Shown: piece after piece, positions 42,953 to 54,596 of the stretch | Layout of the letters: each line of letters starts with the position of its first letter | Position numbering within the stretch: position 1 is the first letter of the stretch | NCBI GenBank assembly: GCA_905178155.1 | Contig: CAJINV010000005.1 | Location: 3,826,918-3,890,917, forward strand | Origin: Amoebophrya sp. A120 | Lineage: Eukaryota > Sar > Dinophyceae > Syndiniales > Amoebophryaceae | Length of the DNA stretch: 64,000 nt | Reading direction: 5' to 3' | Program-made: the position numbers and the translations under genes | The notes under the pieces: model-generated | The model's input: only the letters and a program-made list of their open reading frames with translations | Database searches by the model: none | What the model was told of the DNA's origin: nothing

Positions 42953-45900
42953 ATGGGAAACTTGTGCATACGAGCGCCCGGAAGCGGCGTTGCAGGGGCG
43001 AGGACTGCAAACCCAACACCCATTGAGGTATTGCGACAGGATATCACGAGAAAAAAGTGTTACAGTGACACATTTGTTGGAGTTTCTGCATCACAAATTT
43101 TCTCTGTCTGGCACAGAAAACTTGTAATGCGAAGATCATAAGGGAAAATACGTAGGAGACGAGGCTCGCAAGCATTTCCTGCATGACAAAAGTTGTCTGT
43201 CTTGCGGCTTCTGCAACGCAATGTAACACTTTTTTTTTGCGATACAGGAAAACACGCTGTTGCAGGAGGCGGTGAAAGACTCTCCCATCAATATTCTCCA
43301 GAAAACGTGAAGCACACCCATATAGTACCAGAAAGAAAATAGCCAGGTGGTTTCAGAATCACAAGAAAAAAATTTTCGCTGTTCAGTATGGCAAACTTCT
43401 TGGAGTTCTTTTCTCCCAGGACTGAGTGGTACTTAGCAGCAACACCAAGAAATCGATTTTTTTCTGTTAACTTGTGGGTGTGCTTTTTCTTTTCTATGGG
43501 ATAGCTAAGCAAGGCAGCAAGCAAGCGGTTGAGTGTGCTGTCGGGGGTCTGGAAGACGGCCAAGAGGATGGACGATTTAATATCCTGCGGAAAAACCGAC
43601 ACCGATAGTACCCTACAGTCAAGACGTGAACGTCGCGTACACAATTTACGAAGTTCTGGCTGTTGCGCGTGACAGTGTAATGATCCGATGGTTAGCTAGT
43701 GTCAGAGGCGCATGACGAAATGGATCATCCTATGTGGGTCACTAGATAAGTTTTAGTCACAAATTTCATTCAAAACCCGTCGACGAGAAAATACCTCCGC
43801 TCATGGGCGGGCTACGCTTGAGAGAGATTCTGGACATACACATTTACATTTGTAGATCAGTCTTGGGTTGGTACGTTTTTGCCCAGTATAGTGAACAACA
43901 AGACTGCAGCATCACGGGAGGAGCCGCCTCCGCCGGTAGTAGAGCCGCCAGGGTTTCTGATCGGTATATTCGAACGTGGCTGTAGTATGTAATACTAATG
44001 TATGATGCGCGGTATCCACGCCATGATGATAGTGATACTCCGTAGCTTCTACTGGCTTGCAGTACTAGACATGAAAACAGATTATTGGAGAGCGCTGTCC
44101 ACTGTACATCAAGAACGCTGTGGATCGTGACTTAAAAATTCCTTCAAACTCACATCCGCAGCTACACCGCCCGGCGGGATTGCAAGCCCAGTGGCACAGT
44201 CGCCCATGCCCTCGGTGTCGGGAGATGAGGCTGTAACACTATCCTGTGCAAAAGTATCGTACTCGAATTAATTCTAATTGCAAATACGCATGACAAACCT
44301 TCTTCCGAAGGTAAAACAGCATGACAAATTCCATTTTTCCTTCTACAAAAATTCGTCATGCAACTCCTACTAGTACGATACTTTTGCAACGCATAAACAC
44401 AGGCCACGAGCAACATCGGTATAGAAGTATCCGGCTTCCCGTTTTGGGGGGTTGTGCGAGATGAAGAATATGGGTAGCTTCGTGCTCATGCAAATCATGA
44501 AGCGTTGTAGTTGTAAGTACTACCGCTCTATCTTTATGCATATCAAATGCGGTCCGTCGATGATTGTGATGAAACTACAGGGTTTGTTCGCAGCTCGGTG
44601 ATATGAATCTGAGTAGAAGTCCGACGTAGCAATTTACCTATTATCGCAGGCGAACAATCGGCCTCGGCATCGGAAAAGGCTACCAGTTCAGCCGCCGCCA
44701 GGCCCGGGCACAATGACCTCGTAAATGACAGTGGCGCGGCGACGCTCTCGAACAAACCAGATGGTTCCGGAGCAATAAATGCACAATCATCATCCAGCGG
44801 GCAGCTGGAAGAAAGTGGTCATCTGTCGAGCCAGAAAGTACTCGGTGGAATTGGGGAAGAAATATCGCAACGTATCTGGTGTAAAAACGTCGGGGTCCAC
44901 GACAACACGAGCTGTTCGTCAAGAAAAAAAATCCAAAACTGAAGATAGAGAATGCTTCTCATGGCTGTGCGCATTCGAAACGTTATTTTGCTAGGTATGC
45001 ATATGGGGCGGGGACGACGTTTTGACACAGGATGCAACGGATTGAAGAGCCAAAACTGGACGACGACGACCGGAGAGCACGACCTGGGATGGAACCTACA
45101 GGGAATGACGAGGAGGGGAAAATGGTGAATGGCGTCAAAATATGAAGTCGTGCAAATATTGTGTTTTTGGAAAGGCGCAATTGCTGATGGTCTCTGTCAG
45201 GTCCAAGAATCTCTCATGCGTGAGTAGTGAGAGCGTTGAGTGAGACGGTTTCTTATGCTGAATAGATCTAGCACCTGGTGTCGTGATCCTGCTAGGCTCT
45301 GCATTCCAGACCGTCCTCTGGGCCATGCAAAAAATGCTGCGCGTCAACAGACTCTGCACTTCGCGTCACCTAGTAGACATAGTTACATTTGCATGGCATA
45401 GAAAACCACGACAACGATCACCTCCAGTATCAACTGCAAATATGTCTGGGTCTGGAAGATTGGTAGGTTTGTCATGCATGTTTTCTATGACCCACGCGGT
45501 CTGGCATGCACGGCCTAGCATGACAGATTCTGTGAGAGTTCTATCATGCCTATCCTGCACGAGAAACTGCCTCTCGATTAGGTGAAAAGTGGACAACTTA
45601 TTTTGGTAATCCTGCAACACAGATTTTTACATGATTCAGATTTAGCATGACAAATTACACTCTCGCAGACCCAGACATTTTTACATTTGATATCCAGTGG
45701 CGCGGAGCAAAGCGATGGCGGGGTCGGCCAGGAGGTTTCTGCGGAACCCGGTACATCTATCAAAACGAAAAATCGCCCCTCCCCATATCGAAAACGAAGT
45801 TTGTGATGCTGTATTTGAGTACACAAATCGACTTGTAATGCTAGGAGGCCAAGAGACGCAGCGGTGGCCTCGTTTGCAGGCAATTGGTCATGCTGCTTCC

Positions 45901-47248
45901 CACTTCCAGCCGCCCCCTGTCATGCTGAAGATGCAAGGCTTTCCCACGCCAACCAGCACTACAGTCCGCATCTTTTCCCTTCTAGCATGACAGAGCTGAT
46001 TTGTGACCACAAATCTGCACCACAAATCTCTAGTTTGAGTATGGGGTGGGGGGATTTTTCATTTTGATAACATCGCTGCCATCGGCCGCGACAAAAGAAG
46101 GAGAGGCAGCCGCGCCAGCGGGCGACGGCGCGCAGCCGCTTGTCTTCAAGTGTAGCATCATGTCGGTGGCTTCCGTGATGGCGTAATTAATTTAAATTTG
46201 CTTCGACATGTTGATGACATTGATTTCCTTGTAGCAAGAACCAGGAGATGAAACGCCACTTACTTTCATTCTTTCCGCAGGGTGGCAAGCGCTAGTATTT
46301 ATCAGTACCAATTTTTACGACCACTTACCGCATTCGTCGAAGACGCAATGTGTTTATTCGGGGGCTCTTTAGGGGATTACAATGTTTTATTTTTTATTTT
46401 TTTGTAAACTCAAACAGGTACGATACGCAAGTTGGTCAGGGCGTGAACGATATCAAGTGCAAATATGTGTGGGTCTGAAAGACTGCCAGGTTTGTCTGGC
46501 CGGTTCTGCATGTCGTCCAAGAGGAATGCGAGTCCTCTACTTAGCATCGCGAGCTTTCTACTTGATAGGATCTGTGTATTTCCATTCCGTATGGGAGACA
46601 ATGTCGTTTTGGGACGCCTCTTGCTGGTAATTCAGTACGGATTTATCTTGTGTTATCAATCCTCCTCGACCAGCCTTCGCAGCACAGCCTCGGTAGAAGT
46701 TCCATGCAGACCTAGACATGGTTTATGCAATGCATAGACGACCTGCACATCGTGCCCGATGAGGAGAGTTCGGACAGCGAGGAGTTCTTTCAGGACGACG
46801 ACGAAAGTAGCGAATCGAAATCCGAGTCGAAAGCAGGGGTCTCGGCAACGGAAAACGGCAACAAGAAAGACGATGAGCTCGACGAGGACAACGTGACGAC
46901 CGCATTGTTGCTATCCTGAGTAAAAACGTACCCACACCAGAGTTGTAATGCAGATTTGCAAAGACAGGAACATTTGTAATGCGCATCCACATGAGAGCCA
47001 TTTTCAATCGTGTTTTGGAATTTGTGATGCTGTAAACAGGATGAGCAGATGAATCTGTGACGCGGCTGCACTTGCTAACCTGCACTACACTGCAGAGTGC
47101 AACTTGTCATGCGTGACTCACAAAACTCCTAGGCTTGTGTTGCAAAATCCCCATCTTGACTCTGGTGTGGGTACGTTTTTACTCAGGATAATTGCAGCAG
47201 CTCTACGCGGATTTGTCTGCGGCGCGAGCCTCATCAGCAGCCACGTGA
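42953..47248 (+). CDS. Acidic low-complexity protein with N-terminal MGNLC acylation motif
   Basis: Fourteen exons: 42953-43041, 43250-43291, 43509-43580, 43896-43963, 44162-44239, 44401-44418, 44650-44872, 45040-45124, 45402-45427, 45698-45757, 46075-46149, 46418-46450, 46742-46911, 47196-47248; 1092 nt, 363 residues. Every phase agrees. Nine junctions are introners and four are GT-AG. The start MGNLCIRAPGSG has glycine at position 2 and cysteine at 5, fitting N-myristoylation and palmitoylation and hence membrane attachment. The rest is Ser/Ala/Pro/Glu-rich and probably disordered, with an acidic cluster PDEESSDSEEFFQDDDESSE near the end and a C-terminal helix TALLQQLYADLSAARASS. No family was recognised. 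The joins at 45124-45402 and 46149-46418 pass in-frame stops by GT-AG introns; if they are wrong, this is two or three smaller genes. Confidence 0.7.
43042..43244. mobile_element. Introner, family E (203 bp)
   Basis: Termini TATCACGAGAAAAAAGTGTT and the inverse of TATCGCAAAAAAAAAGTGTT. Exact CAGGA duplication (43037-43041 and 43245-43249). Removal joins IEVLRQ to ENTLLQEAV. Confidence 0.9.
43292..43503. mobile_element. Introner, E-related, GAAGCACACCC type (212 bp)
   Basis: Left end TATTCTCCAGAAAACGTGAA and inverse of right end TATCCCATAGAAAAGAAAAA, both continuing into GCACACCC. Flanks ATCAA and GCTAA match at only two bases. Removal gives VKDSPIKQGSKQAVEC, in phase with both neighbours, which is the main support. 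Confidence 0.75.
43581..43890. mobile_element. Introner, family C (310 bp)
   Basis: Termini TATCCTGCGGAAAAACCGAC and the inverse of TATACTGGGCAAAAACGTAC. Flanks TTTAA and GTGAA differ at two bases. Removal joins GQEDGRF to NNKTAASREE in frame. Confidence 0.85.
44240..44395. mobile_element. Introner, family D (156 bp)
   Basis: Termini TATCCTGTGCAAAAGTATCG and the inverse of TATGCGTTGCAAAAGTATCG. Exact AACAC duplication (44235-44239 and 44396-44400). Removal joins SGDEAVT to QATSNIG. Confidence 0.92.
44873..45034. mobile_element. Introner, family C, short (162 bp)
   Basis: Termini TATCTGGTGTAAAAACGTCG and the inverse of CATCCTGTGTCAAAACGTCG. Exact CAACG duplication (44868-44872 and 45035-45039). 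Removal joins GIGEEISQR to IEEPKLDDDD. Confidence 0.9.
45428..45692. mobile_element. Introner, family A, forward (265 bp)
   Basis: Termini TATCAACTGCAAATATGTCT and the inverse of TATCAAATGTAAAAATGTCT. Exact TCCAG duplication (45423-45427 and 45693-45697). Removal joins KTTTTITS to SGAEQSDGG. Confidence 0.92.
45758..46069. mobile_element. Introner, family B, forward (312 bp)
   Basis: Termini TATCAAAACGAAAAATCGCC and the inverse of TATCAAAATGAAAAATCCCC. Exact ACATC duplication (45753-45757 and 46070-46074). Reference forward copy of family B. Removal joins VSAEPGTS to LPSAATKEGE. Confidence 0.93.
46451..46736. mobile_element. Introner, family A (286 bp)
   Basis: Termini TATCAAGTGCAAATATGTGT and the inverse of TATGCATTGCATAAACCATG. 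Flanks AACGA and GACGA differ at one base. Removal joins TQVGQGVND to LHIVPDEESS. Confidence 0.88.
46912..47190. mobile_element. Introner, family C with 32-bp perfect terminal repeats (279 bp)
   Basis: Both ends read TATCCTGAGTAAAAACGTAC and stay identical for 32 bp, so this looks like a young copy. Flanks GTTGC and ATTGC differ at one base. Removal joins VTTALL to QQLYADLSAA. Confidence 0.93.
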
Positions 47249-48705
47249 AGACAGCGGCGGCTGGTGCGTCTTCCGTAATCTTTGATGAAAAATATGATGA
47301 ATGAGTATTCTCGAAACCATCGAAAGTGTATAATTTCCAGCGAAAATATAATTTACCAAATTCAGAAATAAAGTTACTTTTGCGTATATGATGAAGATTT
47401 TAAAAACATGGCAGTGACCACATAAAGTAAACCGAAAATGTCGAGCACAGCCTCCTCCATCTTGTAGACAAACGGATTATCATTTCACCTGACTTTTTCA
47501 CCTTACAAGCTTCAAGTGTTTGTTCACAAAAATAAATGGAGTGATTCTCATTGATTTAGTATTGCAGCTTTCCTCCCGTTAGATCATGACGCGAAAATGA
47601 AAGAGGTAGCTACGACGATATCCACGGGCTGGTCTGAATAGTTTTTTGGTGTCCACCATGTAGAGTGTGGGAAAGTGAGTTCCCTCGCTGGGTAGTGCTG
47701 ATGCACCGCAGTTGCTGTTATCATATCAATTGAAAAAAAAAAATAAGAACCATCAAAATTTATATTCGTATGTGTTGGAGCATGCCGGAAGGGGTGATCT
47801 ACGGCTCTGGTGGTTTCCAAACAAGCTACTTCCTGTCATATCGAAAGCATGGAGTAACTAATCAAATCCAAATTCCGTATTGACAAACTCCAAGAATGCG
47901 TACAGTGTGACTGCGGGTAGTGTTCGTTATCGCTGATCTCGGTTTCCTCAAAAATTCTAGTGCTCATCGCACACGCGTGTCGGCATTAACTTCATCTCAA
48001 TCGCGGAATCCGTGCGAAGTGTCGGTCGCAACTGGAATTCTCCATGCTCTGTACATAATACTGGTCGACGTGCGGACGATGCATAGCTGTTCTTGCACAA
48101 ATAGGTCGTACATAGTTTGCAGGAGCAGCTTTCAGTAACACTTGTCGTGCACGACACACGTATTGCGATACGGTTTTCGGTCAACACTAAAAAGAATCGG
48201 AAAGCATCGCGGCTTCACGTCCAAAGAAAGCAGCTGAATTGGAAATAGTCGGTACGTTCATGCGTGGTTTCAAATATCGTTCTCGGTGGAAAGAAGGTAC
48301 AGTTTCCATCCTTTCGTGCGTCGTGGTAACTTAATTGATACTTACATGTAGCTCGTCTGCAAGCATTCAGCCGTCTGTTTTGATTTTGCTGCGACAGGGC
48401 GGGACACGCACTCGTCCCAAACCCAATCCAATTTGCGCCTCCAACTTCTGCTCTACCCTCCTTTATGTCGTGTTGCATATTACCTCTGTAAATTTTGAAC
48501 TGCTTCTTAAACCTGTCGCTGTCATTTCTCAATTTTTTTCTCCTTCCAAAAGCGAAACAAATTAAAAGTACTTCTTCCAAAGCATCACCGCTCTCCTCTC
48601 CTTCCTCGGATATACTACCATTTTGGAACTCTGACCGACTCGTCTTGCGTGTGGCGGTAGCGGCAGCTGGCTTTCTTGTCGTAAAAGCATCGTCTGCGCA
48701 CAAAA
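47249..48705. other. Intergenic, nothing recognised
   Basis: No supported coding region or introner. Overlapping short frames on both strands between 48215 and 48703 have no domain. Confidence 0.5.
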
Positions 48706-50777
48706 ATGGCAGAGTATGTCCAAGCCGGCCAGGGCAAGGCCGTGGAGTTGCCCCACGGCGTGGACGCTCCCCCGGGTTTGCACCTCGGCCGCATTCACCC
48801 CGTCGCGTTTCAGGGCTCCGCGGCGGAAACGCACCAGTTCCACATTCACGTGCCCCACCTGCACTCTGTGTCGCACTTTGTGCACGGGGCGCACACCTTG
48901 CACCACGAGCACGGAATTCCAGAAACGCCGATGAACACCGGGAGGAAAAGCCTGCTCGAAGAAGACTACTCGGAAGCCGTCCGTACAGATTAAAATCGAT
49001 CTTAACTTCTGATGTTGTTCATAGCTGTTTTTTCAAGCGACATGATTAATTTTTTTGCAGCTATGCACGTTCGTGAGAAATAATAGGTTGGTGATAGCTT
49101 TGGTACTAAACGAGCTGAATGCAAGGACTTCTTTTATCCGCAAACAGCGAAAGTGAAGCGTCTGTCGAGCGCGCCGCTGCATAACGTAGCCAACGTGCCG
49201 CACCTGCATCGTGTATCGTACACCGGGCGAATTCACTACGACAAGTTTGCCGGGTTGGCAGAAGCGCTGTGTCCCCTTCCGCACGTGGAGCTCAAGTTCA
49301 AGGCGAAAATAGGTACAGAACTTTCTTTGCTCTTTCGATGAAATAAATGTGTGGTCTCTACTTCGCCGGATAGCTTTAGATTCTGCTAGACATATTCTGC
49401 GAACGATCAGCAGTGACGAGCCTGGAGGAATACCATTTCCGATTTTTCGAAGTCGTTACCGATCTCTTTTGCTGTTCTATTTTTTCTGATTTGTATAAAA
49501 AAGTTAAAGTTTTACGTCGTAGAAGCGTTGATACCAGAAAAGCCCCGGAAACGCTCAAAAAAATCAGGTGTGACAGAAATCAGCACTGCAGCGGCCAGGC
49601 GTAAGGCCATGGGTTATCAAATGCGAAAATGTCTGGGTCTGGAAGATTTCTAGATTTGTCATGCATATTTTCCACGACCCATGACGTCTGTGATGCATGC
49701 CGTAGCATCACAGATTTTTAGAGCGCTTCCTCATGCCTATTCCGCATGACAAATGCCATCTCCGCGGAGCACAAAATCTACTCCTCTTACTGGTCATGCA
49801 ATACAACTCTTTTTCGAATCCAGAGACAGCATCACAAGTTGCAATTTTCCAGACCCAGACACTTTTACATTTGATATGGGTCAGAGCCGGGCCATGTCGC
49901 AAACTTTTCGGCATACTACAATGAAAAATGCCCCCTCCCCATATCAAAACGGAAATCTGTGATGCAGATTTGTGGTCACAAATCAGCTTTGTGATGCTAG
50001 AAGGCAAAAGATGCGGACTGTAGTGCTGCCTAGCGTGGGAAAGCCTTGCAGCTCCAGGATGACAGGAGGCAACTGGAAGTGGGAAACAGCATCACAGATT
50101 GCCTGCAATTTAGGCCGCAGCTTCGTCTCTTGGACTTCTAGCAATACAAGTCGATTTGTGTACTCAAATACAGCATCACAAATTCGCGCATCTTCCGTTT
50201 CCGATATGGGGTGGGGGCTTTTTTGACTTTGATACGGCAGGCACAAGCGAAGCTTTCCGGACGGCCACATTTGAATCATGACAACTCAATTATTGTGCCA
50301 CTGGCCGACCACGGGGTGATCATGCAGCCGTTGACCTTTCGAGGGCCGCAGTTGGAAGTCAACATGGCGCAACACCTACCGCAAAGCCCGGCGTTCAAAA
50401 CTGGGGTAAGGATGTCATCATGACGCATAGCTTGTTTTCTTTCTTGATGCATAGTTTGTTCTGTTTCTCAGTGTTGCACGTTGGCTACTTGTTGGTCACC
50501 CGACCACTTCTCAGAGTCTGGCGAGCGCTAGCCTTGTGCATGATAGAAGCAAAAAATCAAAATGCGGACTGGAGAAATAATTAAGCTTTTGTCTTGATTT
50601 AAGCAGATACAGCTCCCGTGAACTGCGACTTCTCACAATTTTTACACTCAGGCACTGAAGGACGCACCGGATCTGGTCGGCTTGGGGAGTATTGGTCTCT
50701 CGGTGGAACCCAGAAGGCGCTTTCAACCGATGGAGGCACTGAGTCTGAGCACTGTGCCTGAGTCTATTCTATTTTGA
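48706..50777 (+). CDS. Histidine-rich protein, function unknown
   Basis: Six exons: 48706-48982, 49148-49312, 49568-49614, 49882-49913, 50240-50405, 50652-50777; 813 nt, 270 residues. Three junctions are GT-AG and two are introners. The N-terminal exon is rich in histidine (HQFHIHVPHLHSVSHFVHG, then HTLHHEHG), and a related segment recurs in exon 2 (PLHNVANVPHLHRVSYTGR). The shared VPHLHxVS core suggests an internal duplication. The histidine clusters could bind metal ions, but no known metal-binding fold is recognised. The C-terminal part is unremarkable, ending STVPESILF. The start ATG at 48706 follows AAAA, as is common for start contexts here. Confidence 0.78.
49615..49876. mobile_element. 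Introner, family A, forward (262 bp)
   Basis: Termini TATCAAATGCGAAAATGTCT and the inverse of TATCAAATGTAAAAGTGTCT. Exact TGGGT duplication (49610-49614 and 49877-49881). Good reference copy for the forward orientation. Removal joins ARRKAMG to QSRAMSQ. Confidence 0.93.
49914..50234. mobile_element. Introner, family B, reverse (321 bp)
   Basis: Left end TACTACAATGAAAAATGCCC; inverse of right end TATCAAAGTCAAAAAAGCCC. Exact CGGCA duplication (49909-49913 and 50235-50239). Its interior is the reverse complement of the copy at 45758 although both host genes are on the plus strand. The exon between this and the previous introner is only 37 bp. Confidence 0.92.
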
Positions 50778-52109
50778 CGCGAGGGTGATTGAGGCAGTGT
50801 CGGGTTCTGTGTGATGTTGTTTCGTTTTCGAATGAGTCAATACAACCGTGTAGTAGATTTATTCCTGTGGTATGCAAATGCCAACAAGAACCATGTTTCC
50901 ATTCTCGGCATCAAGAAGGCGCACTCCCCACATCTTACTCTGTCTGCGCCAGTCAGCTTTTCTCGCTCTGGAGCAGATTATGTACTTAATAAAGTGCGAC
51001 TTCACTCCTGAGCAGAACGCAAGTTCCACGTCGCGCCATTAATGGTTCTTTTTGCTATCTCCCATGGTTTTAAGTAGCCTTACGTTGTCGTTGTCCTTCT
51101 CATTTATTCATTGTCGTGCGTATTCGTATGTGAAAAAGAGATGAAAACCGATGTACATTATTTTTGTCTTGAGCATCCATTTTATTTATTTTTGCGGTGG
51201 AACTCTTGTTACACTCATATTGCCTATTTTTTCTGCTATGATTTCTTCATAATTAACTGAGGCATAAATCAAAAATTAAAATATCGGGAGTGATGGTTAT
51301 ATTTATATGGTGCCAACCTGTTACTGTTTGCGAGAATCATGATTTTTTTTGAGAACTTCTACCTCACTAGACGCGATCGTTGTTCTCGATGAAGCCATAA
51401 TTTTTACAGTCTTCATATCCAGGAAAAATGTATGTACGTCAAGGTAGTCGTTCCCTGGTCGTGTTTTAGGGGTGGCCTCTCTTTCCCCCCCCGGCAGCAA
51501 GGGAAGACGCAGCTTCGCAGGCATATTTTTGTTCACATTTTTCAGCCATGGCAACGTCGTGTGTGGAAAATTACAAGCAAATCCCGCCCGCGTGCACCAG
51601 CAAAATCTTCGTAGTCGTACACGCAGTATTAAATTCGTAATCGTACTTCATGCCGTTTCGCGGTCGTTGTGATCAAAGGTTGTCGTGTCGTGGTTTTTTC
51701 CATGGTGAATGAAGAACATCATGCTGAAATAAACGAAGTCGCGCGTTCTTGCCCCACAAGGTTCTGCAACAAGGTTCTTCTTTGCCCTTGTGTTTCGTCC
51801 AAATTGATCATAATCGTTGCGTCACGACCTGGGAGCAAGACAACGACCCAGCACGATTTCTTGAAGTTTCTCTATGTATTCTCTATGTACGAGTCTGCAA
51901 GTAGAGCTGCGACCATTTATATTTTTGATGCTCAACAGGACATATTTTTATTTTTCTTCGATCCCCCTCTCAGTTTTCCCATAGGTACTTTCAAGGATCT
52001 CCCCACCTGAGGCGCCGAACATGTGAAATTTTGAAACCAGTCGCTCGTTTATCTCGATCTAAAAGCATAGCTGGTAAAAAGCAGGCGCCGTTGGGTTGAG
52101 GACCGTATA
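50778..52109. other. Intergenic, AT-rich in part, nothing recognised
   Basis: AT-rich around 51100-51420. No supported gene and no introner termini. Short frames near 51432-52010 have no domain. Confidence 0.5.
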
Positions 52110-54596
52110 ATGTCGGCGCGCGCAGCGACATCTACCCCACCACAACGTCGGGCAAATGGCGATGTAGAAGCCCCGAAGGCCTACGTGCAAGCGGACCCGA
52201 ACGCACTGTCACCACTGCAGATTGGTGAGCGTATCGAGGCACAAAACAAAGCAAACAGCGCCAAGGCGCGCTCTATATCGAATACCATCCGCGGAAACCT
52301 GAATGCACCTGCCAGCTTGCGGCTCGGTCGCGTTATCCGCCATAAAAAGACATCCAAACCAAAAAAAGCAATGAGTTTGTGTTGCCATAGAAAACTTTGT
52401 AAGTAGATGCTGATGCTGCTCCGCAAGAGGGAGATGAAAAACCTTCTATCGGATGTCCGATGCAAAGAAAGTGTAACGCGGAAAAAGTTAGGATCAGACA
52501 GTCATTGAGACGCTTTGTGATGCTGATGTGACAAAAGTTTTCTTTTTGCTACACAAAAAACTGCATCACAATTGGTACGGGTGTGCTTTTCTGTTTGATA
52601 CGCGTCCAGCCCGCGGTCTTTCGCGGCGGGAATGCGCTAACGCTGACGCAAGTGATATCGTCTGTAAAAAGGTCCCCGCTCCCTCGTCAAGATGTGAACT
52701 TGGCAACACAGATCGAGAACTTAATTTGGCTGGCTCGCATGACAGGTTGGGCTCCCAGCGTAGTAGTAGTTGTGGCTCTAGCTTGTGTAAGCGCATTGCA
52801 AATTGATCATCTTCATATCCTGACTATTTTAGCAGGACAAGAATATTCAAGACAACACTACCAGAAAACACTCGACATCCAGGCATGCGAGTAAGTACTT
52901 ATGCGTGACAAGGATGTGTAGTTGGTTGGGGACCACGTTTTTACTCACGATAAGTGAGATTAGCCTCCCCGGGACCGGTGCGCGCGCTACGCATCCCAGC
53001 ACTGGAGAGCAGGATAACATTAGGACCATCTGCGCAGCCAACGCCTCGAACACGAACACTGGAAGCAAAACCAACTGCGGCAGCAACCACCTCGGCGACG
53101 GGGAGTAGTGGTGCGAATACTTCAGCCAAGAACATTCCACCGCAAACTCCCCGGTCGCCAGCAGTGGCTTCGAGTAGCGATGTGGACGGGGTCAAAATCT
53201 TGACCGGTGTGGTCGCCTCGGAGGCTGGTGTAGTTACTAGTGCACCGCCGGATAAAAAGCCCAGTCCTGAAGATGCGAGCAGCGGCACCTTTCTGAGCAG
53301 CAAAACGTCGAACGAAGGTGGTCGCGCGCAAACACCGCGACCACTTTTGCAGGAAATTCGCACGCCACGCATTCCCAACTTGCTTCCCGCCACTCCCAGG
53401 GCCAGCATCCATTCGCCCAAACCCAGCTTCAGCGTTCTGCAGCCGAAATTAGGTATGGACACGACTTGCTTCTTGTTGTTTGCGGATGGAAAATGCAATA
53501 AGTCTTTACATGTAGTTGTATCTGGTGCAATGAACAAACAAATGAGTCGGGTGTTTTAAAACTTCGATTGAGATGCGTTTTTTGATGGACAAGTAAGTAA
53601 AACACTTCCACCAACACCTGCAGGACCACCGGGGAATCAGTCACGGGTGAACATTGGGCCCGTCCGGGGACGCCGCATTTTCACGGGGCTCGGGGACGAT
53701 TATGTGCAACACTACCTGCGTTCGCGTTCGCGATCGCAAGCCCCCATGGTCGTCGTGCCTCCCCCGTCCTCCGGCGGTGGAACTTCTGCGTCAAGTGGCG
53801 CATTTTCGCGGCCACCACCCTACGCGCTAGACATCGACATGGCAAAAAACACGCCCCGGCACCCCGCTTTTGAGATCGGTGGCATGGAGGACGTAGCAAA
53901 TGCAAATAGCGAAATCTGGGTCCTCTGGAAGACGAGCGACCGAGTTGTCACACTGTTATTTTTGCATGACGTGGAAGATCTCGCCGTGGCTCTGGTGGCA
54001 CTACTTACGCATGCCGTATTCCAATATGACAGGTTTTGCGAGAGGAGCTACTTCCCAATGCCTATCGTGCATAAGAAATAGTTCCCTTTTTATTTCTGTC
54101 AGCTTGAGTGACGACAATATGCGTTGACGCAAGGCAGCTTTCCGCGTCGCCCTAAGCGAGCATCAAAACATTTGTTTCCTCTGGAACAACCCAGATGACG
54201 TATTTGCATTTCATAGGACGTGCACGACATGATTGGCCTGTCCTCCATCTCTATCCAATGCAAAAGTATCGTACTCGCTCCTACGAATCGTAGTCATGCT
54301 TCATGACAGAACTATGAGCTGCTCAGGGAAGTCTTCATCACGACACTTGGAAAAATGTGTATTCCGATAATTGACACTAGAAGAAGTACGACGTTTACGA
54401 TACTTTTGCAATGCATAGCATCCCTGTCCATCGAACCGCGCCGGGCCTGCACGCCGCTGCAGGCACATCCTCTGAGTCCAGTGCCCCATCAGATTCTGCA
54501 CGTACCCAGGCCGGATCTGCACCCGAGACCATATTGAGGGCCGAGATGCCGCTGTTGCGTCTACCGACCTTCGGACTGATAGTGCAGCTGTTATGA
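52110..54596 (+). CDS. Pro/Ser-rich disordered protein, function unknown
   Basis: Six exons: 52110-52333, 52606-52655, 52958-53452, 53624-53893, 54221-54249, 54423-54596; 1242 nt, 413 residues. One junction is GT-AG and four are introners. The N-terminal 75 residues contain a likely helix (PLQIGERIEAQNKANSAKAR). The middle is Thr/Ser/Pro/Ala-rich (TPRTRTLEAKPTAAATTSAT, QTPRSPAVASSS) with a conserved-looking TPRPLLQEIRTPRIPNLLPA. A later segment, VNIGPVRGRRIFTGLGDDYV followed by YLRSRSRSQAP, could be a short folded motif plus an RS-like stretch. Several TP and SP sites suggest proline-directed phosphorylation. No family was recognised. The last introner has a less clear left edge, and two frames are possible for the final exon; I chose the one whose composition matches the rest. 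Confidence 0.72.
52334..52600. mobile_element. Introner, E-related, GAAAAGCACACCC type (267 bp)
   Basis: Left end TATCCGCCATAAAAAGACAT; inverse of right end TATCAAACAGAAAAGCACAC. Exact CGCGT duplication (52329-52333 and 52601-52605). Removal joins SLRLGR to VQPAVFRGGN. Confidence 0.9.
52656..52952. mobile_element. Introner, family C (297 bp)
   Basis: Termini TATCGTCTGTAAAAAGGTCC and the inverse of TATCGTGAGTAAAAACGTGG. Exact AGTGA duplication (52651-52655 and 52953-52957). Removal joins NALTLTQV to RLASPGPVRA. Confidence 0.92.
53894..54215. mobile_element. Introner, family A, diverged (322 bp)
   Basis: Left end TAGCAAATGCAAATAGCGAA; inverse of right end TATGAAATGCAAATACGTCA. Exact GGACG duplication (53889-53893 and 54216-54220). 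Removal joins IGGMED to VHDMIGLSS. Confidence 0.88.
54250..54417. mobile_element. Introner, family D (168 bp)
   Basis: Left terminus TATCCAATGCAAAAGTATCG starts at 54252, two bases inside the assumed edge; right end is the inverse of TATGCATTGCAAAAGTATCG. Flanks CCATC and GCATC differ at one base with this placement. Removal joins IGLSSI to PVHRTAPGLH in frame. Confidence 0.82.

Noticed and set aside
43307-43509. Canonical GT-AG intron (GTGAAG...AAG) at this site
   Set aside because: It could be phased, but the introner reading (43292-43503) explains the inverted GCACACCC ends and also makes the next introner junction at 43580/43896 in frame, which the canonical reading does not.
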